Notes: generated by a model from the sequence alone, not told the origin. Positions 50,635 through 59,956 are shown, counted from the stretch's first letter. The stretch: DNA of 61,307 bases from Firmicutes bacterium UBA1739 (GCA_002315385.1 DCHZ01000025.1:1-61307); one strand, 5' to 3'. Made by a program: numbers and translations.

Positions 50635-51489
50635 ATGAAATACGTTATTGCACAGTCGGCTGAAGAAGCCCTAAAGGCTCTGAAAGATGCTGAAGGACGA
50701 GGGACCATTATTGCCGGCGGTACTGATGTAATGGTTGAACTTCATGAAGGCGAACGCACAGCTGAAGTGCTGGTGGACATTACAAAAGCAGCCGACTTGA
50801 GGGGAATAAGAATAGATGGAAAAGAGATAGTTATCGGCTCGGCAGCAACGTTATCGGAAATAGCATCTGACCCAATTGTTAGACAGTATTATCCATCATT
50901 ATGCAAAGGAACCGGAAGCGTGGGTTCTCTTCAGATAAGAAATACAGGAACTCTGGTCGGTAATATTGTTACGGCACAGCCCGCGGCAGACGGGGCAATG
51001 TCGGTGGCTCCGCTTAATCCTGTTATTGTTGTCAGAACATTCGACGGTGAGAAAAGGCTGAAAATCTCAGATATGTATGTGGGATTTGGAAAGACTGCAC
51101 TTGATACATCAAAGGAACTGGTTACGGAAATCAGAATACCCGTTCCGGAAAAAGACGAAAAGGCTTCATTTGTTCGTCTTGAACTCAGAAAATCTCTGTC
51201 ACTGCCGATGCTGAATGCTGCCGCAATGGTGAAATACAGTGAAAACAAGGTGGTCTGGGCAAGGATTACCATGGGACCTGTAGGTGTCGGACCTACAAGA
51301 GCAGCTGCTGCGGAAGAATGGCTCAAAGGCAAAGAACTGACCGAAGAGAATATGGCAGAAGCAGGTCGCCTTGCACTGAAGGATGCAAATCCAAGAAGCA
51401 ACCCTCTCAGAGGAAGCAGAGAATACAGAGAACACAGTCTGCCGATAATAATCAGACGTGTATTGGAAGATATAAAAGCTCAGTTTTAG
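50635..51489 (+). CDS. xdhB: Molybdenum hydroxylase, FAD-binding subunit
   Basis: FAD subunit of a three-subunit xanthine-dehydrogenase-type hydroxylase that passes electrons to NAD+ or another acceptor. The 284-residue product has IIAGGTDVMVELHEG (23-37) and GSVGSLQIRNTGTLVGNIVT (about 94-113), then AQPAADGAMSVAPL, which wrap the FAD, and LELRKSLSLPMLNAAA. It heads the operon and is followed after 36 bases by the iron-sulfur subunit. AGGAGG lies at 50621-50626. The substrate (purine, nicotinate or similar) is undetermined. Confidence 0.92.
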   Translation: MKYVIAQSAEEALKALKDAEGRGTIIAGGTDVMVELHEGERTAEVLVDITKAADLRGIRIDGKEIVIGSAATLSEIASDPIVRQYYPSLCKGTGSVGSLQIRNTGTLVGNIVTAQPAADGAMSVAPLNPVIVVRTFDGEKRLKISDMYVGFGKTALDTSKELVTEIRIPVPEKDEKASFVRLELRKSLSLPMLNAAAMVKYSENKVVWARITMGPVGVGPTRAAAAEEWLKGKELTEENMAEAGRLALKDANPRSNPLRGSREYREHSLPIIIRRVLEDIKAQF

Positions 51490-51525
51490 CAGGAGCGGGA
51501 AAAGAGTTTGATAAGGAGTAAATTC

Positions 51526-52008
51526 ATGGAAAAGCTTAATGTAACAGTAAACGGAAAATTTATGTCTGTAGACGTGGATCCCGAGCTCTGTCTGGCGGAT
51601 TTTCTGAGAGACAGGCTGTTTCTTACCGGCACAAAAATCGGATGCGGAAAAGGCGAGTGCGGTGCATGCACAGTAATAATGGATGGAAAAGCAGTTACGA
51701 GCTGTATTATTCCTGTTATGCGTGCCGAAGGCAGTGTAATAGAAACTATTGAGGGCGTTTCCGACGGCGATAAGCTCCATCCGATTCAGGAAGAGTTTAT
51801 TAATAAGGGAGCAATTCAGTGCGGATTCTGTACACCGGGAATGATTATGTCATCAAAAGCACTTCTCGACAGGAATAATGACCCGACAGCGGATGAAGTT
51901 AAAGAAGCTCTGGGCGGGAATATCTGCAGATGCACCGGATACGTTAAAATTGAAGAAGCTGTTATGAGTGCAGCCGAAAGAATGAGAAATGGGGAGACTT
52001 CAAAATGA
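51526..52008 (+). CDS. xdhC2: Molybdenum hydroxylase, [2Fe-2S] subunit
   Basis: The 160-residue iron-sulfur subunit of the hydroxylase has a plant-type [2Fe-2S] motif GCGKGECGACTV (C40, C45, C48) closed by C60 in VTSC, and the second, helical [2Fe-2S] site with CGFC (C99, C102) and CRC (C134, C136). Both clusters relay electrons from molybdenum to FAD. ATG at 51526 follows AAGGAG; an earlier in-frame ATA-type start lacks one. Its stop overlaps the next start by four bases (52005-52008). The symbol is provisional to distinguish it from the accessory xdhC. Confidence 0.93.
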   Translation: MEKLNVTVNGKFMSVDVDPELCLADFLRDRLFLTGTKIGCGKGECGACTVIMDGKAVTSCIIPVMRAEGSVIETIEGVSDGDKLHPIQEEFINKGAIQCGFCTPGMIMSSKALLDRNNDPTADEVKEALGGNICRCTGYVKIEEAVMSAAERMRNGETSK

Positions 52009-54281
52009 CATATGTAGGAAAAAGTATACCCCGTAACGACGGGTTTGATAAGGCTACGGGCCTTGGAATATTTACTCAGGATGTTGCTTTGCCGAATATG
52101 CTGTTTGGAAAGGTACTGAGAAGTCCGTATGCTCATGCAAAAGTAATATCTATCGATACATCTGCTGCGGAGGCTCTTCCGGGAGTTGAAGCAGTATGTA
52201 CTTTCGAAAATACAACGAACAAGCCGTTTAATACATCGGCAACAATGATTACCACAAACCCCGGGGCTGAACCTGTGAGAGACCAGAGAGTGTTCACAGG
52301 GGAACCTCTGTATATCGGTGACGAGATCGCAGCGGTGGCGGCGGTAACGGAGAAAATAGCGGAAGACGCAGTTAAACTGATTAAGGTTGAATATGAAGTT
52401 CTGCCGGCTGTGTTTGATCCTCTTGAAGCCATGAAGCCGGAGGCTCCGGACGTTCAGCCGGAATTCGGCTGTAAGGAGCATAAAAATGTCTGTGGAGAAA
52501 TCGTAGAGTTCGGAATCGGCGATATAGGAAAAGGCTTTGAAGAGGCAGAAGTAATAGTTGAAGCTGATATTGAGCTTCCGCGTGTAAAACAGGCACAGAT
52601 GGAGACACATGGTGCAGTTGCATCATACAAAGCCAACGGCACTCTTGAAGTATATTCACCTACTCAGACACCTCATCCAACCAAGATGATTTTAGCTTAT
52701 GCTCTCGATATGCCGGAGAGTAAGATCCATGTACAGAATCCTCCGTATGTGGGAGGCGGTTTCGGTGTCAGAATCGGTTTGAGCGGAAAAGCTGAGATTC
52801 TTGCAGCGGTGTTATCCATGAAAGCGCTTAAGCCGGTTAAAATCCAGTATTCGAGAGAAGAGGATTTTCTTGCCAGCGACACAAGACACGGCGGATATCT
52901 CCATTGCAGACTGGGAGCAAAGAAAGACGGAACTTTTGTTGCGCTGGATACGACTGCATGGCTGAATACAGGTGCTTATGCAACCTTCGGTGTGGAATTA
53001 CTGGGAGTTTGCGGTGCCTGCGGAACAGCGGGAACGTACAGAGTGCCTAATATGCACTACAAAGGATTTCCGATTTACACACATCAGCAGACTGCCGGTG
53101 CATTCAGAGGTTTCGGTACACCTCAGGGTACTGCGGTAGTTGAAGCTGCGGTAGATAAGATGGCGCAGAAGCTCGGAATGGATCTGCTGGAACTAAGAAA
53201 AATGAATACGACAAAGCCTGACGATAAGAACTGGTTTCCGTTCCCTGTAGGCTCAGTTGCAATAAATGAATGTATAGATAAAGCTGCCGAGGGCATCGGC
53301 TGGAAGGAAAAACGCGGTAAGGCTCAGAGCGGAAATATCCGCAGGGGCGTAGGAATTGCCTGTGGAACCCATGTAAGTAATGCGGCTCCTTTCTGCGTTG
53401 ACTATGATGCTGTATATCTCAGAATAGAACAGGACGGCTCGTTACATATCGGTACAGGAATTCCTGAAATCGGGCCGGGTTCAACAACAGCTCTTATTCA
53501 GGTGGCCTGCGATCTTTTAGGAGTACCGTTTGACACCGCAGTAATGAAGTTCGGTGATACTGCAGCAGCTCCGTTTGATATCGGAAGCCATGCTACAAGA
53601 ACTCTTTATGCGGTAAGCCAGGTAATCAGAGATGCTGCCGAAAAAATCAGAAAGGATATTTTCGAATATGCAGCTGATTTCATGGGTGTGCCTGCGGATA
53701 AGCTCGATATGAGCGAAGGAATAATCTTCGGAGAGGGAAAAGAATATCCTCTCAGCAGGCTTGCTTACGAGGCTCATTTGAGAGGCAAGCAGTTCTTTGC
53801 CGCAGAATGTAAAGTACCGCCTAATTCACTTCCGTGGTATGCTCAGGCTGCCGAAGTGGAAGTGGATATGGAGCTTGGAATAGTAAAGGTTATTAAGATT
53901 GTTTCTGCTCATGATGTGGGCAAGGTTGTTAATCCGCGACTGTGCGAAGGTCAGATTGAAGGCGGAGTTCTTCAGGGTGTCGGCTATGCAGTTCGTGAAG
54001 AAATGACATATGTTGACGGTAAGGGCTTCTATAATAAAGGCTTCCATAAGTACATGCTTCCTACAGCCGACGATCGTCCGGAAATCGTGCCGATAATGAT
54101 AGAAAGCAATGACCCTGCCGGTGTAATGGGAATCAAAGGCATAGGAGAAGTAGGCCTTTGTGCTACCGTTCCCGCAGTTCTTTCAGCTGTTGAGGATGCT
54201 ACCGGAGTAAGGTTCGATGCTGTACCTCTGGTTCCGGGAAGAGTTATTGACGGTTTCAAAAAAGCCGGATTAATCAAATAG
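52005..54281 (+). CDS. xdhA: Molybdenum hydroxylase, molybdopterin-binding catalytic subunit
   Basis: The 758-residue catalytic subunit holds the molybdopterin cofactor and oxidises the substrate's carbon. It has the N-terminal aldehyde-oxidase-like hammerhead domain (KVLRSPYAHAKVISIDTSAA), PPYVGGGFGVRIGL, THQQTAGAFRGFGTPQGTAV and the invariant glutamate in MGIKGIGEVG (about E715). With yqeB, yqeC, xdhC and the selenium operon nearby, it is probably a selenium-dependent molybdenum hydroxylase, in which selenium is a labile cofactor ligand and not selenocysteine; no in-frame TGA is present. A strong terminator follows. Confidence 0.93.
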   Translation: MTYVGKSIPRNDGFDKATGLGIFTQDVALPNMLFGKVLRSPYAHAKVISIDTSAAEALPGVEAVCTFENTTNKPFNTSATMITTNPGAEPVRDQRVFTGEPLYIGDEIAAVAAVTEKIAEDAVKLIKVEYEVLPAVFDPLEAMKPEAPDVQPEFGCKEHKNVCGEIVEFGIGDIGKGFEEAEVIVEADIELPRVKQAQMETHGAVASYKANGTLEVYSPTQTPHPTKMILAYALDMPESKIHVQNPPYVGGGFGVRIGLSGKAEILAAVLSMKALKPVKIQYSREEDFLASDTRHGGYLHCRLGAKKDGTFVALDTTAWLNTGAYATFGVELLGVCGACGTAGTYRVPNMHYKGFPIYTHQQTAGAFRGFGTPQGTAVVEAAVDKMAQKLGMDLLELRKMNTTKPDDKNWFPFPVGSVAINECIDKAAEGIGWKEKRGKAQSGNIRRGVGIACGTHVSNAAPFCVDYDAVYLRIEQDGSLHIGTGIPEIGPGSTTALIQVACDLLGVPFDTAVMKFGDTAAAPFDIGSHATRTLYAVSQVIRDAAEKIRKDIFEYAADFMGVPADKLDMSEGIIFGEGKEYPLSRLAYEAHLRGKQFFAAECKVPPNSLPWYAQAAEVEVDMELGIVKVIKIVSAHDVGKVVNPRLCEGQIEGGVLQGVGYAVREEMTYVDGKGFYNKGFHKYMLPTADDRPEIVPIMIESNDPAGVMGIKGIGEVGLCATVPAVLSAVEDATGVRFDAVPLVPGRVIDGFKKAGLIK

Positions 54282-54326
54282 TATAATATGAGAGCAAGTT
54301 GCACATATTAATGTGCACCTCTTCGC

Positions 54327-54361
54327 AAAAGAGACAGGTTTACGGTGCCTGTCTCTTTTTT
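54327..54361 (+). terminator. Terminator of the molybdenum hydroxylase operon
   Basis: AAAAGAGACAGG and CCTGTCTCTTTT pair perfectly around TTTACGGTG, with a T run. A smaller hairpin (TGCACAT/ATGTGCA) precedes it. Confidence 0.9.
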
Positions 54362-54552
54362 CTGCGAAGTGAATAATCCTTTAATCAGGTGAGGCCGGTA
54401 TTACCGACTGCATTACAGGATTTTTGAGACATCGGGATAAAACAATTAAAGAGATATTCACCACTTCGTATCATACAAAAATCATATACATAATAATAGA
54501 AAAAAGCTAAAAAGTTTACTATTCTTTACTTTTCTTTTCATTTGTTTCATGA

Positions 54553-54558
54553 TATAAT
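54553..54558 (+). promoter_or_regulatory. -10 element of the oxidoreductase operon
   Basis: TATAAT at 54553-54558 sits 55 bases before the first ATG. It is preceded by TTTCATGA, the same context as the promoter at 43438; no good -35 is seen, so an activator may be needed. The rest of the 332-base gap holds only the terminator. Confidence 0.45.
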
Positions 54559-54613
54559 AAATCCATTGTCGATACATCGAGAAAAAAGCATTATGCAAAG
54601 GAGAGTATTAGTA

Positions 54614-54832
54614 ATGGCAAAAGGCATAATTAAATTACGTCAGGACATTTGTAAGGCTTGCGAATTATGCGTTTCAGTGTGTCCGAAAGGAGTCCTTGGA
54701 TTGGACCCCGTTGCGTTTAATAAAAAGAGTTATCACCCGGTTACAGTAATTAACCCAGATGAGTGTATTGCATGTGCGAATTGTGCAATTATCTGCCCTG
54801 ATGGTGTAATCAATGTATATAAAGAGGATTAG
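54614..54832 (+). CDS. vorD: 2-oxoacid:ferredoxin oxidoreductase, delta (ferredoxin-like) subunit
   Basis: The 72-residue subunit carries two [4Fe-4S] clusters, CKACELCVSVCPKG (from C13) and CIACANCAIICPDG, and passes electrons from the TPP-bound intermediate to ferredoxin. It is the first gene of a four-gene set for a 2-oxoisovalerate- or 2-oxoglutarate-type oxidoreductase. ATG at 54614 follows AAGGAGAG (54598-54605); an in-frame start further upstream is unnecessary. The next gene begins 14 bases after its stop. Confidence 0.93.
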   Translation: MAKGIIKLRQDICKACELCVSVCPKGVLGLDPVAFNKKSYHPVTVINPDECIACANCAIICPDGVINVYKED

Positions 54833-54846
54833 GGAGTGAGACAGTA

Positions 54847-55929
54847 ATGGAGAAAAAATTAATGAAAGGCAATGAAGCCTTTGCTGCGGCTGCTATTTCA
54901 GCCGGATGCAGATATTATTTCGGATATCCGATTACTCCGCAGAATGAGGTTCCCGAATACATGTCCAGGGAGCTCAGAAATGTAGGAGGACATTTTATTC
55001 AGGCTGAGAGTGAGCTCGCTTCCATCAGCTTTATCTATGGGGCTGCTGCTGCCGGTGCAAGATGCATGACATCTTCATCTTCAATAGGAATCGCATTAAT
55101 GCAGGAAGGACTGGGAAGCTGCGTTGTTTGTGAGCTCCCGTGCGTGATTATTAATGTAATGAGAGCAGGCCCGGGAATCGGAGCGATTCAGCCTGCTCAG
55201 GCAGACTATACTCAGGTTGTTAAGAGCGGTATGAACGGTGATGCTCACTGTATCGTATATGCTCCGACATCAATTCAGGAAGCCGTGAATATGATTTATC
55301 ATGCATTTGATGTGGCGGATGAATACAGAAATCCCGTTATCATCTGTGTTGACGGTATGATCGGTCAGATGATGGAGCCTGTAATCATTCCGGAATCCAG
55401 AGCTGTTATCGAGGAAAAAGATATTGAAAAAACAAAACCATGGGCTTTGTGCGGTCACAGGAATCGCAGAGACAGAAACAAGATAAACTCCGTATTCCTC
55501 AATCAGTATGAGCTGGAAGACAGAATAATGAACAGACTGCTTCCTAAATTTGAAAAAGCAAAAAAAGAACTGCCTGAATGGGAAAGCAGAAATCTTGAAG
55601 GTGCGGAAGCTGTTTTCGTGGCATACGGAAGCACAGCAAGAATTGCGATTGAGGCAATGGAGCTTCTCGAAAAGGAAGGTATTAAGGTAGGAATCATTAG
55701 ACCGAAGACATTATGGCCTTTCCCGGATGCCGCATTTGATGAAATTGACAGCAAGACAACAAAGGTTGTTATTTCTGTTGAATTATCACTCGGACAGATG
55801 CTTGAAGATATCAGACTGGCTCTGGAAGGAAGATATCCTACTGCGCTTATCAACAGAGTCGGTGGAATACTGCTTTCACCTGTAGAAGTTGCGGAAAGAA
55901 CTAAGGCTGTTCTGGGAGGGATGAAATAA
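54847..55929 (+). CDS. vorB: 2-oxoacid:ferredoxin oxidoreductase, alpha subunit (VorB type)
   Basis: The 360-residue alpha subunit helps bind the 2-oxoacid and TPP. It starts KGNEAFAAAAISAGCRYYFG and YPITPQNEVPEYM, then FIQAESELASISFIYGAAAA, MTSSSSIGIALMQEGLGSCV and RAGPGIGAIQPAQADYTQVV. It is annotated VorB-like (3-methyl-2-oxobutanoate) from memory of the family; a 2-oxoglutarate enzyme is possible. With IlvE in the window, branched-chain 2-oxoacids are plausible substrates, giving reduced ferredoxin and branched acyl-CoA. Its stop overlaps the beta start. Confidence 0.9.
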   Translation: MEKKLMKGNEAFAAAAISAGCRYYFGYPITPQNEVPEYMSRELRNVGGHFIQAESELASISFIYGAAAAGARCMTSSSSIGIALMQEGLGSCVVCELPCVIINVMRAGPGIGAIQPAQADYTQVVKSGMNGDAHCIVYAPTSIQEAVNMIYHAFDVADEYRNPVIICVDGMIGQMMEPVIIPESRAVIEEKDIEKTKPWALCGHRNRRDRNKINSVFLNQYELEDRIMNRLLPKFEKAKKELPEWESRNLEGAEAVFVAYGSTARIAIEAMELLEKEGIKVGIIRPKTLWPFPDAAFDEIDSKTTKVVISVELSLGQMLEDIRLALEGRYPTALINRVGGILLSPVEVAERTKAVLGGMK

Positions 55930-56675
55930 TGAAACCTGTATTTGAATATACACAAGGCATGAGGGACAAAGAGACACATTACTGCCCGGGCTGTTCCCAC
56001 GGCGTTGCACATAGATTGATAATGGAAGTTCTCGTTGAAAGAGGAGAACTGGGCAAAGCAATAGGCGTATCGCCTGTTGGATGCAGTATTACTGCACATC
56101 AGTATCTTAATGTTGATATGATAGAATCACCGCATGGAAGAGCTCCCGCTGTTGCGGCCGGAATTAAAAGAGTTCACCCTAAAGCACAGGTGTTTACATA
56201 CCAGGGCGACGGAGATTTGGCTTCCATAGGCGGAAACGAAATTCTTCACTCTGCAGAAAGAGGAGAAAAAATCTGTACTTTCTTTATCAATAATGCTATT
56301 TACGGCATGACGGGAGGTCAGATGGCACCTACGACTCTGATCGGTCAGAAGGCAACCACCTGCCCTTATGGACGTGATCTCGACAATTACGGTCTGCCTA
56401 TGAAGATGGCTGAAATCGTATCATGTATGGATCTGGCTGTATACGTAGAAAGAGTTGCACTGAATACACCTGCAAATATCAGAAAAGCGAAACAGGCAAT
56501 AAACAGAGCTTTTGAAGTACAGAAGCTTGGACTCGGATATGCTTTTGTGGAAATTCTTTCGGCATGTCCTACAAACTGGGGTCTTCAGCCTGCAAAAGCA
56601 ATGGAATGGGTTACACGAAATATGATTCCGTACTTCCCATTGGGTCAGTTATGTTGTCCTGAGGAGGTAAAATAA
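55929..56675 (+). CDS. vorA: 2-oxoacid:ferredoxin oxidoreductase, beta (TPP-binding) subunit
   Basis: The 248-residue beta subunit binds thiamine pyrophosphate. The TPP/Mg motif runs from YQGDGDLASIGGNEILHSAE to FFINNAIYGMTGGQMAP (about 96-138), and CPGC at C19/C22 is typical of the cluster-proximal end of this family. IGVSPVGCSITAHQYLNVDM and FVEILSACPTNWGLQPAKAM complete the signature. Its TAATG overlaps the alpha stop by one base. It works with the alpha, gamma and delta subunits in the cytoplasm. Confidence 0.93.
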   Translation: MKPVFEYTQGMRDKETHYCPGCSHGVAHRLIMEVLVERGELGKAIGVSPVGCSITAHQYLNVDMIESPHGRAPAVAAGIKRVHPKAQVFTYQGDGDLASIGGNEILHSAERGEKICTFFINNAIYGMTGGQMAPTTLIGQKATTCPYGRDLDNYGLPMKMAEIVSCMDLAVYVERVALNTPANIRKAKQAINRAFEVQKLGLGYAFVEILSACPTNWGLQPAKAMEWVTRNMIPYFPLGQLCCPEEVK

Positions 56676-56676
56676 A

Positions 56677-57213
56677 ATGAGTGGAAAAAAAGCAATATTT
56701 ATAGCAGGCTTCGGAGGACAGGGAGTGCTTCTTATCGGACAGATGCTGTCCTATGCCGCTTTGTTTGACGATAAAGAAGTTACATGGATGCCGGCTTACG
56801 GTCCTGAAATGAGAGGCGGTACGGCAAACTGTACAGTTGTTATTTCGGATACGGCAATTTCATCTCCGCTGGTAACTGAATGTGATGTACTGATTGCCAT
56901 GAACGGCGCTTCTCTGGCAAAATTTGAGGACATGCTGGTGCCCGGAGGCGAATTATTTGTAAATACAGGACTTTGTCCGGAACCACCGAAACGAAAAGAT
57001 ATTAATATCCATTACGTTGACTGCACAAACATCGCTGAAGAAAAACTGGGCAATACAAAGGTTGCAAATATGGTTATGCTGGGAGCTGTTAATCAGATTA
57101 CCAAAATCACAACTCTTGAAACCATGTTTAAGGTGTTTGAGTACACACTTAAGGGACCTAAAGCTAAGCTTATTCCGCTTAATATGCGGGCAATGGAAGC
57201 CTGGAGCGAATAA
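56677..57213 (+). CDS. vorC: 2-oxoacid:ferredoxin oxidoreductase, gamma subunit
   Basis: The 178-residue gamma subunit starts AIFIAGFGGQGVLLIGQMLS, followed by WMPAYGPEMRGGTANCTVVI, the standard gamma-domain signature, and ends with KAKLIPLNMRAMEAW. It binds CoA and closes the active site. It starts one base after the beta stop with GGAGG overlapping the end of that gene, completing the D-A-B-G order seen in Clostridia. A strong terminator follows at 57224. Confidence 0.93.
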   Translation: MSGKKAIFIAGFGGQGVLLIGQMLSYAALFDDKEVTWMPAYGPEMRGGTANCTVVISDTAISSPLVTECDVLIAMNGASLAKFEDMLVPGGELFVNTGLCPEPPKRKDINIHYVDCTNIAEEKLGNTKVANMVMLGAVNQITKITTLETMFKVFEYTLKGPKAKLIPLNMRAMEAWSE

Positions 57214-57223
57214 TATAAAACTC

Positions 57224-57249
57224 AGACCCGGCAGGACCGGGTCTTTTTG
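57224..57249 (+). terminator. Terminator of the 2-oxoacid oxidoreductase operon
   Basis: AGACCCGG and CCGGGTCT pair perfectly around CAGGA, followed by TTTTT. Confidence 0.9.
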
Positions 57250-57299
57250 ATATAAGAAATCTCATGCTTTTTTGATAAAATATATCGGGAGAGAAATCA

Positions 57300-58094
57300 A
57301 TGAAAAAGAAAAGAGTACATGTGATAACAGGACATTTCGGTTCGGGAAAAACCGAATTCTCGGTAAATTACGCAATGGATTTAAGAAAAGAATTCGACAA
57401 AGTTGCAATTCTTGATATGGATATTGCAAATCCGTATTTCAGAAGCCGCGAAAGACAGAAGCTGATGCTGGAAAAGGATATTTCAATACATTTCAATACA
57501 TACGGTTACGATATCACCGAGGATCTGCCTGCGATAACGGCGACGGTCAGAGCTCCGCTGGAGAATAAAGAGTTCGAGACTGTGGTCGATGTCGGCGGAA
57601 ATGACAGTGGCGCCAGAGTTTTGAATCAGTTCAGAAAATATTTTGTTGAAGATGACTGCGAAATAATAGTAGTAATCAATGCAAACAGACCGGATACGGA
57701 TACATTAAAGGGCTGTCTTGAGCAGATAGACAGTATAGAGACTGAGATCGGAATAAAAGTGGATGCAATAATTAATAATACTCATATGCTGACAGAAACT
57801 ACCGCGGATGACATTATGAAGGGTTTTGAACTGTGCAGGATGGTTTCACAGAGCAAAGGTATTCCGGTTAAATACAATGTATGTGAGAAAAAATATCTTG
57901 AAAAACTTATGGAGACTGCGAGGAAACAGGGTTACGAACCCGTAGCAATCCGTAAGGCCGGAGAGGATTCCGAGGGGATAGCAGCCTTTTCAGGCGGAAC
58001 TGACGATGCCGGGGAAGGCAAGAAGCAGGAGAAGATGTATGTATATCCGATAGAGCTTCAGATGAGACCGACCTGGCTTGATGTAATAATATAA
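57300..58094 (+). CDS. ParA/MinD-like P-loop ATPase
   Basis: The 264-residue P-loop protein has Walker A GHFGSGKTEFSVNYAMDL (11-28), VAILDMDIANPYFRSR, and VVDVGGNDSGARVLNQF. It resembles the nucleotide-binding proteins often encoded beside 2-oxoacid:ferredoxin oxidoreductases in Clostridia, of unknown role, perhaps cofactor or cluster delivery. ATG at 57300 follows GGGAGAG. Although a terminator separates it from the oxidoreductase, it is likely expressed independently. The ABC-F gene starts 38 bases after its stop. Confidence 0.75.
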   Translation: MKKKRVHVITGHFGSGKTEFSVNYAMDLRKEFDKVAILDMDIANPYFRSRERQKLMLEKDISIHFNTYGYDITEDLPAITATVRAPLENKEFETVVDVGGNDSGARVLNQFRKYFVEDDCEIIVVINANRPDTDTLKGCLEQIDSIETEIGIKVDAIINNTHMLTETTADDIMKGFELCRMVSQSKGIPVKYNVCEKKYLEKLMETARKQGYEPVAIRKAGEDSEGIAAFSGGTDDAGEGKKQEKMYVYPIELQMRPTWLDVII

Positions 58095-58132
58095 GGTGAT
58101 AATGTGAATCAGAAAGGAAATGAATCGGTTAA

Positions 58133-59956
58133 ATGGTTTTAATAAATGCGGAAGGCATTACCAAGAGCTATACGGAGAAGCCTTTGCTCAGAGATATTAA
58201 TATCAGCATAAGCGAAGAAGAGAAGGTTGGACTGATTGGTGTCAACGGTACCGGAAAGAGCACTCTGCTTCGCATTCTGGCGGGAAAAGAAGATGCCGAA
58301 AGCGGAAGTATTATTACGGCCAGAAATCTTAAAATGGGATATCTGCCTCAGAATCCGGAGTATGACGGAAATAAAACTGTTATTGAACAGGCTGCCCTAT
58401 ATGCGGAAGAAGGCGGATGCGGTGCAAGGGATTATGAATGCAGAAGTATGCTGACCCGACTGGGAATAAGCGACTTTAATCAGAAGATGAGCAGCTTATC
58501 CGGAGGACAGAGAAAAATAGTGGCAATGTCGGCTCTGTTTGCAGGTGATACAAATCTGCTGATTCTGGACGAGCCTACAAACCATCTTGACAATACTGTG
58601 ATAGAATGGCTGGAAGCATATCTGATAAGATATAAGGGCGCCGTGCTGATGATTACTCATGACCGTTATTTTCTTGACCGGATAACCGGCAGAATTGTGG
58701 AAATAGACAAAGGAAAGATTTACAGCTATGACGGTAATTATGATTATTTTCTGCAGATGAAATCCGAACGTGAGGAAATGGCACTGGCATCCGAAAGGAA
58801 ACGACTGGCGATTTATCGAAAGGAGCTGGCCTGGATCAGGCGTGGAGCTCAGGCAAGAACCACAAAGGCAAAGGGAAGAATTGACAGGTTTCACGAGCTG
58901 GAGAATGATAAGCTGATTCAGGATAATTCGCAGCTGGAGATGTCGGCTGTAAGCAGTCGCCTTGGAAAAAAGATTATTGAACTGGAAGGAATTACCAAAT
59001 CATATGAGGACAGACTGCTGATAGACAGCTTCAGTTATAATCTGCTCAGAAATGACAGAGTGGGTATTATCGGTCCCAACGGATGCGGAAAATCCACGCT
59101 GCTGAAAATAATAATGGGAGAGATTCTTCCGGACGAAGGAACTGTGAGTATGGGTTCAACGGTGAAAACCGGATATTTCTCTCAGGAAAACGAAGAGCTT
59201 GATCCTTTTCAGCGTGTGATTAAATATGCGGAGAGTATTTCCAATAATGTAAAGACTAAAGACGGAGTTTTTTCGGCATCTCAGATGCTGGAGAGATTTC
59301 TGTTCCCCACATACATGCATTCTACAGAAATAGGAAGACTTTCCGGAGGCGAAAAACGTCGTCTGTATCTGCTGAGCATTCTCATGAAAGCACCGAATGT
59401 GCTGATACTTGATGAACCGACAAATGATTTAGACATCGATACTCTGACAGTGCTGGAGGATTATCTGGATGATTTCCCGGGAGCGGTTGTTATTGTGTCA
59501 CATGACAGATATTTTATTGACAGACTGGCAGTCAGAACTTTTGTATTTGAGGGTGACGGAAAAATAGGCCATTATACAGGAGGTTATTCTGATTATTACA
59601 GGATAAAAAAAGAAAAAGAACGCAGTTCTCAAAAAGAGAATAAAGCTTCTTATAAAAAAGAAGTCAGCGGTGCGGAAAACCGTAACGCATCCGGAGAAGT
59701 AAGGGGAGAAAAAAAGCTTAGATTTTCATTTAAAGAGCAGAAAGAATTTGAAACAATCGAAGAGGATGTCGAGGCTTTGGAGAAGAGAATAGCTGCGGTC
59801 GAACAGGAAATGTGCGGCAATTCGCAAAGCTATATGAAGCTGCAGGAGCTTTCGGAACAGAAAAATGCACTGGAAGAAGAGCTGGAGAAAAAAATGGAGC
59901 GCTGGGAGTATCTGAGCGAGCTTAATGAAAAAATAGAAGCAGGAAGGAATTCCTGA
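58133..59956 (+). CDS. ABC-F family ATPase (ribosome-associated)
   Basis: The 607-residue protein has two ABC domains and no membrane segments: Walker A GVNGTGKSTLLRIL and GPNGCGKSTLLKII, signatures LSGGQRKIVAMSA and LSGGEKRRLYLLS, and Walker B segments LLILDEPTNHLD and VLILDEPTNDLD. The linker (about 210-285) has KELAWIRRGAQARTTKAKGR, and a long coiled C-terminal extension (about 500-600) is typical of the Uup/YdiF branch. Such proteins act on the ribosome, resolving stalls or protecting from antibiotics; the subclass is not certain. Only a weak site precedes the ATG. Confidence 0.93.
   Translation: MVLINAEGITKSYTEKPLLRDINISISEEEKVGLIGVNGTGKSTLLRILAGKEDAESGSIITARNLKMGYLPQNPEYDGNKTVIEQAALYAEEGGCGARDYECRSMLTRLGISDFNQKMSSLSGGQRKIVAMSALFAGDTNLLILDEPTNHLDNTVIEWLEAYLIRYKGAVLMITHDRYFLDRITGRIVEIDKGKIYSYDGNYDYFLQMKSEREEMALASERKRLAIYRKELAWIRRGAQARTTKAKGRIDRFHELENDKLIQDNSQLEMSAVSSRLGKKIIELEGITKSYEDRLLIDSFSYNLLRNDRVGIIGPNGCGKSTLLKIIMGEILPDEGTVSMGSTVKTGYFSQENEELDPFQRVIKYAESISNNVKTKDGVFSASQMLERFLFPTYMHSTEIGRLSGGEKRRLYLLSILMKAPNVLILDEPTNDLDIDTLTVLEDYLDDFPGAVVIVSHDRYFIDRLAVRTFVFEGDGKIGHYTGGYSDYYRIKKEKERSSQKENKASYKKEVSGAENRNASGEVRGEKKLRFSFKEQKEFETIEEDVEALEKRIAAVEQEMCGNSQSYMKLQELSEQKNALEEELEKKMERWEYLSELNEKIEAGRNS

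Noticed and set aside
52005..54281. Selenocysteine in the molybdenum hydroxylase
   Set aside because: The reading frame has no internal TGA; in this system selenium is a cofactor ligand rather than an amino acid. SelD likewise uses cysteine at its active site.
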